64,000 nt of DNA from Dipteris shenzhenensis. Its lineage: Eukaryota > Polypodiophyta > Polypodiopsida > Gleicheniales. Positions 21,554 through 31,788 of this stretch are shown here, piece by piece (position 1 is the stretch's first letter; each line of letters starts with the position of its first letter). Position numbers and translations under genes: made by a program. Below the pieces are notes generated by a model. The model was not told the origin of the DNA. It did no database searches and saw only the letters and a list, made by a program, of their open reading frames with translations. The DNA lies in NCBI GenBank assembly GCA_047967505.1, contig CM106539.1. The stretch is one strand, 5' to 3'.

Positions 21554-22514
21554 ATGAACCACACCATTCAGGAAATGTTGCAATGTATGCTTTCCAATGC
21601 AAGTCTTTCTGGTGGTTTTTGGGCTGAGGCAATGAAGATTGTACTACATGCGATCAATAGATCACCTAGTAAGAGTTTGGATGGTGGTATTACTAAAGAG
21701 ACATGGAGTGGCAAGAAGCCCTCTTACTCTCATTTTCATATATTTGGGTGTGAGGCATATGCAGATGTGCTAAAAGAGCTTCGGAAGAAGCTAGGCCCTA
21801 AGACTAGGAAATGCATCTCTCTAGGTTATGGTGAAAGTGGAGGGATGGGCTATCATCTCTGTGATCTAGAAGCAAAGAAGATCATACGAGGCCATGATTT
21901 GGTCTTCAATGAGAAGAAGATGCATAAGATACCCATGAGGGATGTGAAAACAACAAGCTGTCCATGCACCAAATGTGCCGAAAATTGTTCCCCTAGGTAC
22001 TCCCACAGGTATACAATCAAGGGCAGATGGTGGATTATCTATTGGTGGAAATGATGAGCCAAATGTGGCTGATATGCAGGTGGGACATCAAGCTGAAATG
22101 CCCTTGAGAAGGTCAGCTAGAGTGTCTAGACCGCCTGAGAGATTTGTTACAGGGGCAGACTATGTGATACTTACTGATTGCGGGGAGCCTTATTGCTATA
22201 GAGAGTCTATGATGCACGAGGATTTGTGCAAGTGGGAGAATGCTATGCAATTAGAGATGAATTCACTCATGAAAAATAACACTTGGGACTTGGTTTCTTT
22301 TCCACATGGAAAGAAAGCATTGCCATGTAAATGGGTCTACAAGATGAAGGTCACAAGTAATGATGTGCCTAAGTACAAGGCTCATTTGGTTGCTAAAGGG
22401 TTCAAGCAAGAGAAGGGTGTGGACTTTGATGAGATCTTCTCTCTAGTTGTAAAGATGACCACACTTAGATTTGTACTTGGACTTGTGGAAGTAGAGGATA
22501 TGGAGCTTATGTAG
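21554..22514 (+). pseudogene. Copia integrase C-terminus and reverse transcriptase N-terminus
   Basis: The frame at 21554-22054 has the integrase C-terminal features FWAEAMKIVLHAINRSP and FHIFGCEAY. The frame at 21975-22514 has the RVT_2 start: RRSARVSRPPERF, then CKWVYKMK and YKAHLVAKGFKQEKGVDFDE. The two frames overlap with a shift near 22000. TAG at 22512 ends the second (Gln-type, before MDVKT). The copy B equivalent is 58258-59218, identical in protein. Confidence 0.9.
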
Positions 22515-23331
22515 ATGGATGTCAAGACAACTTTCTTGCATGGGGATCTGCATGAGGAAATTTGCATGTACAACAGGAAGGCTTTGAAGAAAAGGGCAAA
22601 GAGCTTTAGTTTGCAAGCTGAAAAATAATCTCTATGGCCTTAAGCAAGCACCTAGAGAATGGTATCAAAAGTTTGATGCTTTCATTCGGTCCCAGGGATT
22701 CAAAAGGAGTGAGATTGATCACTGCCTCTATACTAAAAGGGCTAAGGATAATAGCCAGATACTCCTGGCACTGTATGTGGATGATATGCTATTGGCTAGC
22801 AAGAACACAAGTTGCATGAGGCCTTTGACATGAAGGATTTGGGACCTACAGGTCATATACTTGGTATGTGCATCACGCATGACTAGAGTAGGAAACTCCT
22901 TTGGCTTTCATAGAAGGAGTTTGTTACAAAGTGTTGCAGCATTTCAATATGGAGGGAGGGAAGGCAGTAAGTACTCCATTGCCTCCATATGTGAAACTGA
23001 GTCAGGAAGATAGTTCCAAATTAGATGAGGAGAGGGCCATGATGTCCAAGGTTCCTTATGCATGAGTGGTTGGGAGTCTTATGTATGCTATGATAGCTAG
23101 ACCAGACATTGCATTTGGAGTGGGAGTTGTTAGCCGGTATATGGCTAATCAAAGAAAGAGACATTGGGAGGTAGTTAAGTGCATCATGAGGTACATGAAG
23201 GGTACCAAGGAGATGTGCATCTACTTTGGCAGAGGAGAGATGCATCTAATTGGGCACATAGATTCAGACTATGTAGGGCATGTGGATAGCAGGAGATCCA
23301 CTTATGGTTATGTGTTATGAAAATTATATTT
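22515..23331 (+). pseudogene. Copia RT palm and RNase H, truncated
   Basis: Continues with MDVKTTFLHGDL, then YGLKQAP, the catalytic LYVDDMLLAS near 22771, and the RT thumb. TAG stops at 22884 and 22911 are both Gln-type. The final frame 23066-23320 carries GSLMYAMIARPDIAF and the RNase H start (IDSDYVGHVDSRRSTYGYV). It stops at base 23320, in the middle of RNase H; what follows is unrelated sequence, so the 3' end of the element (rest of RNase H, polypurine tract, 3' LTR) is missing. The copy B equivalent is 59219-60035. Confidence 0.9.
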
Positions 23332-24392
23332 CTGATATATCTTGCTTTGGACATTATTATTTTAGTCAAGTGTGACTATGGCAAAGTACCCCATAGCGCA
23401 CCGGACGCGGCGGGGGTCCTAGTGGATACTTTGTGTGGTTAGTTGGGGATGCCTGACTAGCTTGTGTCCAGAGTTACCACCACCGGGCTTGCATGCATGA
23501 TTACTATGAGTGTAATAAATTACCACTCACCGGGCTTGCATGCTCAAGAGAGTACTAGAGTGCATGGTAATGAGGGATTAGAGGTGATTAGGCTTCATGA
23601 TTTACTTTTGTGGAAATTACTGCTCGATGGTGGCTCTCATCAACCACATCTGTCATGGCTACAATTCCACAGGGCTGGCAGCAGTTGAAATTACCAGCCA
23701 CTGCTCACCCACCACCAGGCTTAAGCATGCATGATCACTAGGAGTGTAGTAAAAATTACCAATCCCCGAGATTGCATGCTTAATAGAGAATTAGAGTGCA
23801 TGGTAATGAGTGATTATAGCCACGCCTGTCGTGGCTACGATTCCACCCACTTGGCAGTTAAAATTACCAGCCACCGTGGTGGCCTGTTCACCCACCACTG
23901 GGCTTGAGCATGCATGATCACGACGAGTGCAGTAAAAATTACCAGTCACTAGGCTCGCATGCTCAGTAGAGTACTAGAGTGCATGGTAATGAGTGATTAG
24001 AGGTGATTAGGCTTCATGATTTACTTTTGTGGGAATTACTGCCCGATGGTGGTGGCTCTCATCAGCAACGTCTGTCGTGGCTACGATTCCACCGGGCTGG
24101 CAGATTACCAGCCATCGCTCACCCACCACTGGTGGGCTTAAGCATGCATAATCACTATGAGTGCAGTAAAAATTACCAGTCACCAGGCTCGCATGCTCAG
24201 TAGAGTACTAGAGTGCATGGTAATGAGTGATTAGAGGTGATTAGGCTTCATGATTTACTTTTGTGAGAATAACTGCCCGGTGGTGGTGGCTCTCATCAGC
24301 CACGTTTGTCGTGGCTACGATTCCACCGGGTTGGCAGTTAAAATTACTAGACACCACTCACCCACCACCAGGCTTAAGCATGCATGATCACT
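23332..24392 (+). repeat. 1061-bp block found only in copy A, with 234-bp tandem repeats
   Basis: The first 140 bp or so are unique and partly GC-rich (caccggacgcggcggggg near 23399). The rest is a tandem array whose units start with gcatgcat at 23491, 23725, 23908, 24142 and 24378, giving lengths of 234, 183, 234 and 236 bp. Each unit carries a 'gtaaaaattacc' box, 'agtactagagtgcatggtaatgag' and a 'ttcatgatttacttttgtg' stretch; the 183-bp unit lacks about 50 bp. The fifth unit is partial and runs into sequence kept by both copies (from 24393). Because copy B still has this partial unit (60036 onward), loss from B is more likely than gain in A. Confidence 0.9.
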
Positions 24393-26034
24393 ACAAGTGT
24401 GGTAAAAATTACCAATCACATTTACAAAAGCACATGGAAAGATTTTCCAATCAACATAGCATAAAAACCACAACACAAATATCTCATTGCACATAGAAAT
24501 TGAACCACCACCCTTTGTATGGACATGATCCAACCTATGATATAAAGAGAAACCCGAGTCAATTATGAGGCAACTAAAATGTCCAAGGCAAGGTACAGGG
24601 ATAAACAACATGCAGATACATAGATAAACGACATGCTCAGGACATGCTAATCAAGTACAAGAGAGAGACTCCGATGGCATAGCACAAAAAGTTCCAAGCC
24701 TTGGCATCTTCGACATCATTGTAACTTTTGCGGATTTCTCACCACGTAGATATAGCAAAAAGCTTTGCTCCATCTAGTTTAAACTCGAACAAATGGATGT
24801 GCCCAACCTTCGCTTGTTGGTGGAAGCTTTCACCGTGACTTGCTTGAGAAGAATCATGCAACCAACTTCCCGTAGTAGTAAAACACATCCCTAGCATCAC
24901 TATACACAACTCAGCTAGCGTAGCATGCAGTTGGCAAGAGAGATGGAAAAATGCTCATGCAACCAAATCAAGGCTCAGAAAGGAAAATAAACGACCGGCA
25001 ATGCAAAAGAACTACAAGGCAATCATCTTGCTATGAGCTAGACACCTCCAAATCCTTGCCCTCCCAACTCGAGCTCCTCTGCCCTCGCACAACACCGCTC
25101 ATGTCCACGTAGCTCTTCACAACACCTCACTAGTTTGAAACCTTTGGTCGCTCCACAGCCTCCATGCAAAGAAATGCAAATGGCCATGATGAGCCAAAGC
25201 GCGAGGTATAGCCAAAGTCCAAAACACACACCCAGTCATGCAAAGCTCGAGTTAGCTGGCGTGAAGCCACCTTTAAACTAGCAACTGGATGAGGTGGAAC
25301 CATCGTGGACAACGGTTATTTACAATTGCCCAAGATATGGAAATCACATTCCCCTTTGAAATCAACCCGAAAAAGTCAATCCTATAGATAAAAATTAGCT
25401 CTCTATGACTTCGATTTTTTAATCCACGAAGGCCATTTCTATGGCGAATTAGTGCTAAAAAGTTAGCCCTCCGTACTTAGAGGCCTAATTCATGAAGCTA
25501 TTTTCCTCCATGAATTAGTGCTAAAAAGTTAGGGCCTTTACATACTACCTGCAGCCCAAGCCCCCGCCTGCCGTCAAGCCCTCTCTTACAGGGGTGTGTG
25601 GTGCCACATTGAAAGAGATGATTCGATCCACCAAAAAAGGGGGGTAGACAAAGTTGGGCAGCCAAGACCTCCGGCCCAAGAGGATGGGCGGGGGATCTAC
25701 ATAGGTGAAGGCATTTATTGCATGGGGCTTGAACCTACAATACCTTGCCACGTACTTTATAACGGCTTGGGCGGTGTGTAATGATCTCGGCCCGTGCCAA
25801 AAGGGAAAAAATAGACAGGGGGCTTGGTGTGTAAAGACCCTAAAATATAGCCACCCTCCTTTTTGGCCTGCCCTTACAGGGTAGCCTTAGCAATGGTTTT
25901 TACTTTGGCAAAGCTAAAATAGGAGAGTTTTTAAATTTTATAAATTCCAAATTTTTCTCATTGGCCTTTGTTAAAGCTGTCGCCCCAATAAATGGAGCAA
26001 TTATGCACAACTAACGATTTTGGGTTTCTCTCTG
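24393..26034. other. Intergenic region upstream of the kinase
   Basis: No gene recognised. It contains the tail of the tandem repeat (24393-24420), two direct copies of 'gaattagtgctaaaaagttag' near 25446 and 25515, and short imperfect palindromes around taattcatg...catgaatta (about 25488-25520). The part at 25550-25850 is GC-richer and non-coding. Copy B (60036-61673) is closely similar. Confidence 0.5.
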
Positions 26035-26081
26035 CCTCTCTCTCTCTCTCTCTCACACATACACACACACACACACACACA
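26035..26081. repeat. (TC)n(AC)n microsatellite in the kinase upstream region
   Basis: A TC run followed by CACACAT and an AC run about 340 bp before the kinase start. It is followed by three copies of a 'cttccctca(c/t)tc(c/t)accactagtc' motif (26086-26210). Copy B (61674-61721) has a shorter AC tract. Confidence 0.9.
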
Positions 26082-26327
26082 GAGCTTCCCTCACTCTACC
26101 ACTAGTCCCTAACACACCCACCCTTCTCCTCCCCATTCTCTCTCTAAGCTTCCCTCACTCCACCACTAGTCTCTCTCTTTTAGCTTCCCTCATTCCACCA
26201 CTAGTCCCTAGCGCCCCCCTTCGCCTCCCCATTTATTTTGGGCAGGCCTATTGAATGACATGTGTCATTCATCTTTTTTACAAAAGTGGCATTTGGGACT
26301 CCAACGAAATGCAAAATGCAAAAAGCA

Positions 26328-26358
26328 AGTCGGTTTGCAAAAAGCAAGGCAACCGACT
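26328..26358. promoter_or_regulatory. Inverted pair of ACCGAC (DRE/CRT-like) sites
   Basis: AGTCGGTT at 26328-26335 and AACCGACT at 26351-26358 are perfect 8-bp inverted repeats 15 bp apart. Each contains ACCGAC, the core of the dehydration/cold-responsive element bound by DREB/CBF factors. They lie 13-44 bp upstream of the TATA box. Function is inferred. The copy B equivalent at 61967-61997 is unchanged. Confidence 0.5.
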
Positions 26359-26371
26359 GAGAAAGCGCTGT

Positions 26372-26379
26372 CTATAAAG
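26372..26379 (+). promoter_or_regulatory. TATA box of the kinase gene
   Basis: CTATAAAG, 47 bp upstream of the first in-frame ATG (26419). With a start about 30 bp downstream, the leader would be only about 10-20 nt. An out-of-frame ATG at 26403 lies in this short leader region and would overlap the main start. The copy B equivalent is 62011-62018. Confidence 0.55.
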
Positions 26380-26418
26380 AAGCTTGGACGCAAGTTTTAG
26401 CTATGCGATATTTTGAAG

Positions 26419-27354
26419 ATGATGATGGAGTCCCTCACTTCTTCTTCTTCTTCTTCTTCTTCTTCTCATCAGGCACTCATTGCCACTCTCTCCTCAACCT
26501 CCTCCAACTGTAAGCCTCAGTCTTCCTACTCCCTGGGAGCTCAAATAGGAGCCGGCACAGACTCCATCGTCACAACCTGCGCTCATAACCCCTCCGGCAA
26601 CCAGTTGGCTTGTAAATCCGTCCCTGCTTCCCAACGCAACAGCTTCCAACGCCTCCGCACCGAGCTCCGCATCCTCACCCTGCTTCGCGGTCACCCCAAC
26701 ATCGTCTCCCTCCATGACTACTGGGAGGACCACCAATCCGCCTTCCTCGTCCTCGAGCTCTGCCGTGGCGGGAACATGTTCTCCCGCTTGACCCAATGCC
26801 GCTCCCTGTCCGAACCAGAGGCTGCTCGCGCCTTCAAGTCCATTGCACAAGCCGTCGCCTTTTGCCATCAGCACGGCGTTGTGCACAGGGATCTGAAGCT
26901 GGAAAACTTGCTCCTGCCGTCCGTGGAAGCTGACTATAGCGAGATCAAGCTCGCCGACTTCGGCCTCTCCGCCGATTACTGTGGCGACCAGGGTTGCAGT
27001 GGGATGATCGGGAGCCCATTTTACGTGGCACCAGAAATCTTACACGGCCGCAAATACGGTCCGCAGGTGGACGTGTGGAGTCTAGGAGTCATACTTTACA
27101 TGTTTCTCAGTGGTTATGCTCCTTTTGCCGGTGACACTCATAGCGATACCCTTCGAGAAGTCATGTATGGGAGTCTGCAGTTCGACTCTGAACCTTGGCC
27201 GACCGTGTCCCTTCAAGCACAGAACTTGATTCGGAAGATGCTAGTGAGAGATCCTTCTCGAAGGGTGAAGCTTCCCGACGTCGTACATGATCCTTGGATC
27301 GCAAATCATGCAGGCTGCTCACTGCTCGCCCCCATGTCATGCAGTAAGGAGTGA
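26419..27354 (+). CDS. Intronless Ser/Thr protein kinase (CDPK/PPCK-group, no EF-hands)
   Basis: 311 codons in one uninterrupted exon. The first ATG is 26419; of three consecutive ATGs the third (26425) has the best context (A at -3, G at +4). A poly-Ser leader encoded by a CTT repeat (26438-26466) precedes the kinase domain (residues about 37-295). All catalytic elements are present: Gly-loop GAGTDS at 44-49 (third Gly replaced by Ser), K66 in ACK, E82, HRDLKLEN at 156-163, DFG at 180-182, GSPFYVAPE ending at 206, D218 in DVWSLG, and R282. HRD and APE make an active kinase likely. The GSPFYVAPE loop and length fit the plant CDPK-SnRK superfamily, close to PEP-carboxylase-kinase-type minimal kinases, but only about 17 residues follow the domain, so there are no calcium-binding EF-hands. 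Coding GC is well above the flanks. Substrate unknown. Confidence 0.93.
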   Translation: MMMESLTSSSSSSSSSHQALIATLSSTSSNCKPQSSYSLGAQIGAGTDSIVTTCAHNPSGNQLACKSVPASQRNSFQRLRTELRILTLLRGHPNIVSLHDYWEDHQSAFLVLELCRGGNMFSRLTQCRSLSEPEAARAFKSIAQAVAFCHQHGVVHRDLKLENLLLPSVEADYSEIKLADFGLSADYCGDQGCSGMIGSPFYVAPEILHGRKYGPQVDVWSLGVILYMFLSGYAPFAGDTHSDTLREVMYGSLQFDSEPWPTVSLQAQNLIRKMLVRDPSRRVKLPDVVHDPWIANHAGCSLLAPMSCSKE

Positions 27355-28553
27355 GTCATGTATTGCGAGAGCTTGGAACACAGATCAACGACTACGACGG
27401 ATCTACAGCTCGACCATGATGGTTTCTCGCATGCACTGCCGAAATGACAGCTCACACAGTTGCGGAGGATCCCAGCTTCAAAGACATGCATTTCTGCATG
27501 CTTTTCCATGTACTGTGCAGCTTTGCCGGCTTTGACAAATTGAAAATTATCATAGCGACGACTCTTGGTTGAGCGATGCTGTTCTGGATTTGGAGATATT
27601 ATTTATAAAACAAAATGACTTATCCTCGTGAATCTTTTTCTCAGATTTATTTTGGGCTACTCATGGTTAATGGGCAGCAACATTGTCCAATTAGTAGCTC
27701 ATTTCTTTACAAAGTGAGCTAGAAATGGAGCACAAACATGGTGAAATCTTGATCAACAACAAAGAAGAGAATGCCCTCTAGGTCATTGCTTTGTTTTGGC
27801 AAACACTTTCATCCATCTACAAAGATAATATAGAAGAATAATAGGCCTTGCCCTGTAACTCGTGACTCATCTTTTTTCCACCTTTCCTTCTCGAAGATTA
27901 AGTTGACCCAATCACGTAGATATGTTCTATAAAATTTTCAAGAAAAAGTGCACTAAGTGGGCATAACCTTCAAGGACTTAAAGTTAAATATGAGCTCATT
28001 GGAACTCATTGCTTGTGGAGTACATAGGTAGGAAAGAAGGACCCTCTCCTAGTCTTAGTAAAGCGAAATTGTGGAATGAATTCTCTTCTCACAAAGAACT
28101 CTTAAGCTTGAGGAAATTGTAATAATCATCAATAGAGTTCCAACAATACACTTGAGCATTACAAAAAAATTGGACTACAAAAGGGGCCTTGTAAGAGAGC
28201 CCTTGGCCCACAAGAACTTAGTATAATGTTGGCTAATGGAGGGTAACATAATATTGAAAATGAGCTATTTCTCTATTCAATGGACCAAAGTTTTACGTAG
28301 ACCTCCGACTTGCTGCCTCATCTTCCTTCATGTTTTTGAACTGTAACCAAATTGAAAAACCTAGTTTCTCAATCAAACTTGCACTATTTGTCCTTGAGCC
28401 AAATCCTCCCATCCAACTACCACACTCCTCGCATTCTCTCTCGTTTCTCTTCCTTCTCCCTCATTTTTAAGACATTTTGAATTTTTCTTGCTCCAACACT
28501 ATTTTCAATTTTCCTCCTTTCTTTGAGCTTGGAAGCTTCTCTCTTTGTTCTCC
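27355..28553. other. Kinase 3' flank, non-coding
   Basis: The first 250 bp are presumably 3' UTR, with AT-rich possible polyadenylation signals near 27600. No other gene recognised. Copy B is visible only to the equivalent of 28361 (62994-64000). Confidence 0.5.
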
Positions 28554-28558
28554 CTATC

Positions 28559-28855
28559 TGAAGGAAACTCAATGGAAGCATAATAAAAAGAGTCGTTTAT
28601 TCATGAGTAGGAGTTGCCTTAAGTAGGCAAGTGGTACAATGCATGTACCCAATAGAGAGAGCATCTCCAGATCCACTAATCCTCCACTAATCTCTCCACT
28701 GATTTCTCAGATTCCCTCAATCACACCCAGTGGAACCTTCTACCACCACCTAACCTAGTCACAGTAACCACACATACACACCATGTGGTTACACACAAGC
28801 ACACATATACCTTGTAATCCTTGGTATAGACCCATTACATCAATTTGTCCCAACA
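28559..28855 (-). repeat. 3' LTR of the TR-GAG element
   Basis: 297 bp. Plus-strand reading starts TGAAGGAAACTC and ends TGTCCCAACA. It carries repeated 'cacacatacac' and 'ccactaatc' motifs shared with the 5' LTR. Confidence 0.88.
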
Positions 28856-29097
28856 GTCCCTCCACAAATTGGCCTCAACCCAGCAGTAGTTTATGGGAAG
28901 CTTCATGGCTTGCTCACATCTAGTAACAACGCTCATGACCCCAACATGTGACTCACTCTGGTTATGGCTCTTGGTTTATAATTGAGAGAATGGACAATGA
29001 CTATGCATGGGAAGTTCCCATATCTGATAAGGTAAAACTCACACATAAGACTAACAATCATTTAAGGGAGACATCCCACGGCAGAGATCCCTTATTG

Positions 29098-29893
29098 ACT
29101 CAAGACACAAAAGGGTCATCACCCTCATCAAGGTTGACTTGGGTGGTGAAAGCAGTGAGAGCATTAATCTCCTCCCATTCTTCTTCTTTTTCTAATTCTT
29201 CCACAAGATTTGCTGAGAGTTTCTTCTTAGTGTAGCACTCCTTTTCAAAATAATCAAGCTTTCCACAGAAATGGCACTTCATCTTGCTCTTGCTTGTAGA
29301 TCCTTTGAAGTTTCTTTTGACTAGATATGCTTCACTTTCTTTACAGATATAGAGATGCCTCTATATCTACTAAATTAGATTCTAGTAGATTTGTAAGAGT
29401 AGTCACAATGGTACCATACTCATCAAGTAGACTTGTAAGCAATATAGCAATCACAATATCATCATCAAGGTTAAATTGGATGCTTGATAGTTGAGTCAAT
29501 ATACTTTTAAGTTTTCATGAAGTTTAGGTGAGAGGATAGTGACTCTCGCTTATCGAGCTTCAGGTCAAAGAACTTAATGAGTAGACTATACTTGGAACAC
29601 TTCCCCTGTGCTCCAAAGACAGTCTCAAGATGCTTCCATGCAACATGTGCAGTTTCACATCCATCAGTGTGATGAAGGAAGGAATCACTCAAGCCTAGTG
29701 CAATTATAGCCAATGCCTTTTCATCTTTAGTTAACCAGGTCCATAATGCTTCTCCTTCCCTAGTAGTAGGCTTCTTCTCTTTCCCATTGGAAATGTTCCA
29801 AATCCCCTTTTTCATGAGTACAAATTTGATTTTGGTCTACTATGTGTGAAATCCCTCACTCTCAAACTTATCTATCTTTGTTTTAGTAGCCAT
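29098..29893 (-). pseudogene. Decayed copia-type gag of the TR-GAG element
   Basis: The likely start is the minus-strand ATG at 29893 (MATKTKIDKFE), with a TAGTAG double stop shortly after at the place of the conserved Trp. The UBN2-like core at 29507-29815 contains WTWLTKDEKALAIIALGLSD and ETAHVAWKHLETVF. A frameshifted tail at 29100-29282 has a zinc knuckle CHFCGKLDYFEKEC in which the His is Tyr, so metal binding is probably lost. A further minus-strand frame at 29945-30148 lies upstream in the leader and is unrecognised. Confidence 0.8.
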
Positions 29894-30709
29894 AGGGAAG
29901 CTGGTCTTACCAATAATAGCACTATCTAATCCCTTTACAAATCCTTAGAAAGAACCATCTTCATACAAGTGCATATTACAAGCAAGAAAGTCTGAGAATC
30001 CAAGGTTCTTTGCACATAGATAGTAGTAGGGAAATTGAGGTTTGGCTTGAATCTTGGTAACCTTCCTATTGACAAACTTTGACTTATTCTTGATGGGCTT
30101 CTTCACTCTGATATACGTATGATTGGATGACTCACAAGAGGTAGTCATTTAACATGCAAATCAATGAACACAATCACGTGTCATATGCAATGAGCACATC
30201 ACCCTTATAATTGCAAACAAATATGGCATCCATAAGCTCATGACTGAGTTATAATGCTCAAGCTCAAGCAAGATATAGTAAAACTTTCAGTCAAACTTTT
30301 AGTCAACATCAAGAGTCCCAAATTTATGTCGACTGGTCAACTGTCAAAGACCAAAAAATGGGATAAATGCTTGTAGAAACAAACCTCATCTTGGAGGGTG
30401 AAATTTAACTAATAGAGAGAAGCAATCAGAGGGATTTTATAGCAGTATGAAAGCTCTATTACTAGAGAAGATCCCCTAGCAAGGATTTGCACAATGTCGC
30501 GTCAGGTCGTCTTTATGGATTGCACCATTTTTTATTGTTATTTGCCAATTTTGCCTTGAATAGTGGAGCATTGGTGTTCAAAATTCATCTAGCAACCTCC
30601 TATAGTGTTTCCCAATAGCTGCTCAAACCAATTTTGGAATGGTGACTCCAGTTGGCAGAATTATGCGAAATATCAACAACCTTTAAAAGTGTCAGCATGG
30701 ACATTAAAC

Positions 30710-30796
30710 GATATCATTCCCTTACCTCTGGACAATAGGCGATATCATTCCCTTACCTCTGGACATCAGATGATATCATTCCCTTACCTTTAGACC
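30710..30796 (+). repeat. 3 x 31-bp tandem repeat in the TR-GAG leader
   Basis: 'gatatcattcccttacct' starts at 30710, 30741 and 30772, followed by ctggaca-type spacers. It lies between the PBS and gag of the element. Confidence 0.85.
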
Positions 30797-30851
30797 AAAG
30801 ATTTTTTTGGTCAAGAGGAGTCTTCAGCACAAAGGGCTCGCGGAATGGTCC

Positions 30852-30853
<2 letters not shown>

Positions 30854-30915
<62 letters not shown>

Positions 30916-30930
30916 CAGAGAGAGAGAGAA
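30854..30930. repeat. (GA)n microsatellite in the TR-GAG leader
   Basis: About 75 bp of GA with a few AA or CA interruptions, close to the PBS. Confidence 0.95.
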
Positions 30931-31016
30931 AGAATAAGGAGAGAGGTGGGGTAGATGATAATGTGGCATAGTGAGGGATGAAGGCTCAAGGAGGGTGACG
31001 AGGCTCTAATACCACA

Positions 31017-31297
31017 TGAAGGAAATTCAAGAAGCATAATGGAAAGAGTTGTTTATTCATGAGAAGAAGTTTCCTTAAATAGGCAAGTGATAAAATGCAC
31101 GTGCCCAAGAGAGAGAGCATCTCTAGATCCACTAATCTCTCCACTGGTTTCTCAATCAGGTCCATGATTCTCTCAATCACACCCACTGGAACCTTCTACC
31201 ACCTAGCCTAGTCACACTAACCACACATACACACACACAAGCACACATACACCTTGTAATAATCCTTGTAGACCTGTTACATCAATATGTCCCAACA
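31017..31297 (-). repeat. 5' LTR of the TR-GAG element
   Basis: 281 bp, bounded by the PBS (two-base gap) and the CTATC duplication. It starts TGAAGGAAATTC and ends TGTCCCAACA in plus-strand reading. Differences from the 3' LTR are many, so the insertion is old. Confidence 0.88.
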
Positions 31298-31302
31298 CTA
31301 TC

Positions 31303-31749
31303 ATGGGATGGACCCTCACATAAAAATGTCATCGTTTCCCTTCTCTAGTCACGTTTTCCTCCCATTTCACCTCCATTATTCCAAAACTTTCAAGCTTTTT
31401 GAATAAGATAACCTTACCTCCCTCTGTCTCTATTTGTTTTCAAGAGCTCCCTAATGGGTCTCCTAATTCAAAAAAGTCATTATGTACGAATTCAAGCATC
31501 GGATTTCCATAGGATTTGTTCCAGCAGCTGTGTAATTTTGTCTTTCAATTGTCTACGCATTCAAAAATTGCATTGGATGATAAGTTTGCAATATTGGATG
31601 GAAAAAATAGTTGGCAATCTAATTGAAACTTTAGACTAAGCTTAACCCTTAATCTATTTAAATTAATCTAATTTATCCAATTTTAATAATCTTCCCTCCC
31701 CCTCCTCATTGTCGCCAACAACACTCCTGCTCCTCTGCCTTGTCGCCTC

Positions 31750-31788
<39 letters not shown>

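Larger units (their letters stand above)
28554..31302 (-). mobile_element. TR-GAG-type LTR retrotransposon, non-autonomous
   Basis: A complete element on the minus strand, flanked by the identical 5-mer CTATC (28554-28558 and 31298-31302). The 3' LTR is 28559-28855 and the 5' LTR is 31017-31297, both TG...CA and roughly 85% alike by eye. The PBS TGGTATTAGAGCC (minus, 31014-31002) lies two bases inside the 5' LTR. A purine tract GTGGAGGGAC abuts the 3' LTR. The interior carries only a decayed gag; no protease, integrase or reverse transcriptase fits in the 2.16 kb between the LTRs. This matches the TR-GAG class, which must borrow enzymes from autonomous copia elements. Confidence 0.88.

Noticed and set aside
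23464-24496. Open frames across the 234-bp tandem repeat
   Set aside because: They repeat with the unit, lack any family resemblance and are absent from copy B.
25720-25745. tRNA or SINE internal promoter (minus strand GGTTCAAGCCCC resembles a B box)
   Set aside because: No A box at the right distance and no cloverleaf or poly-A/T tail could be traced.
26413-26418. Kinase start two codons upstream of 26419
   Set aside because: That start is TTG; an ATG triplet run begins at 26419.
26494-26886. 130-codon minus-strand frame opposite the kinase
   Set aside because: A shadow of the GC-rich kinase codons; no domain and no promoter.
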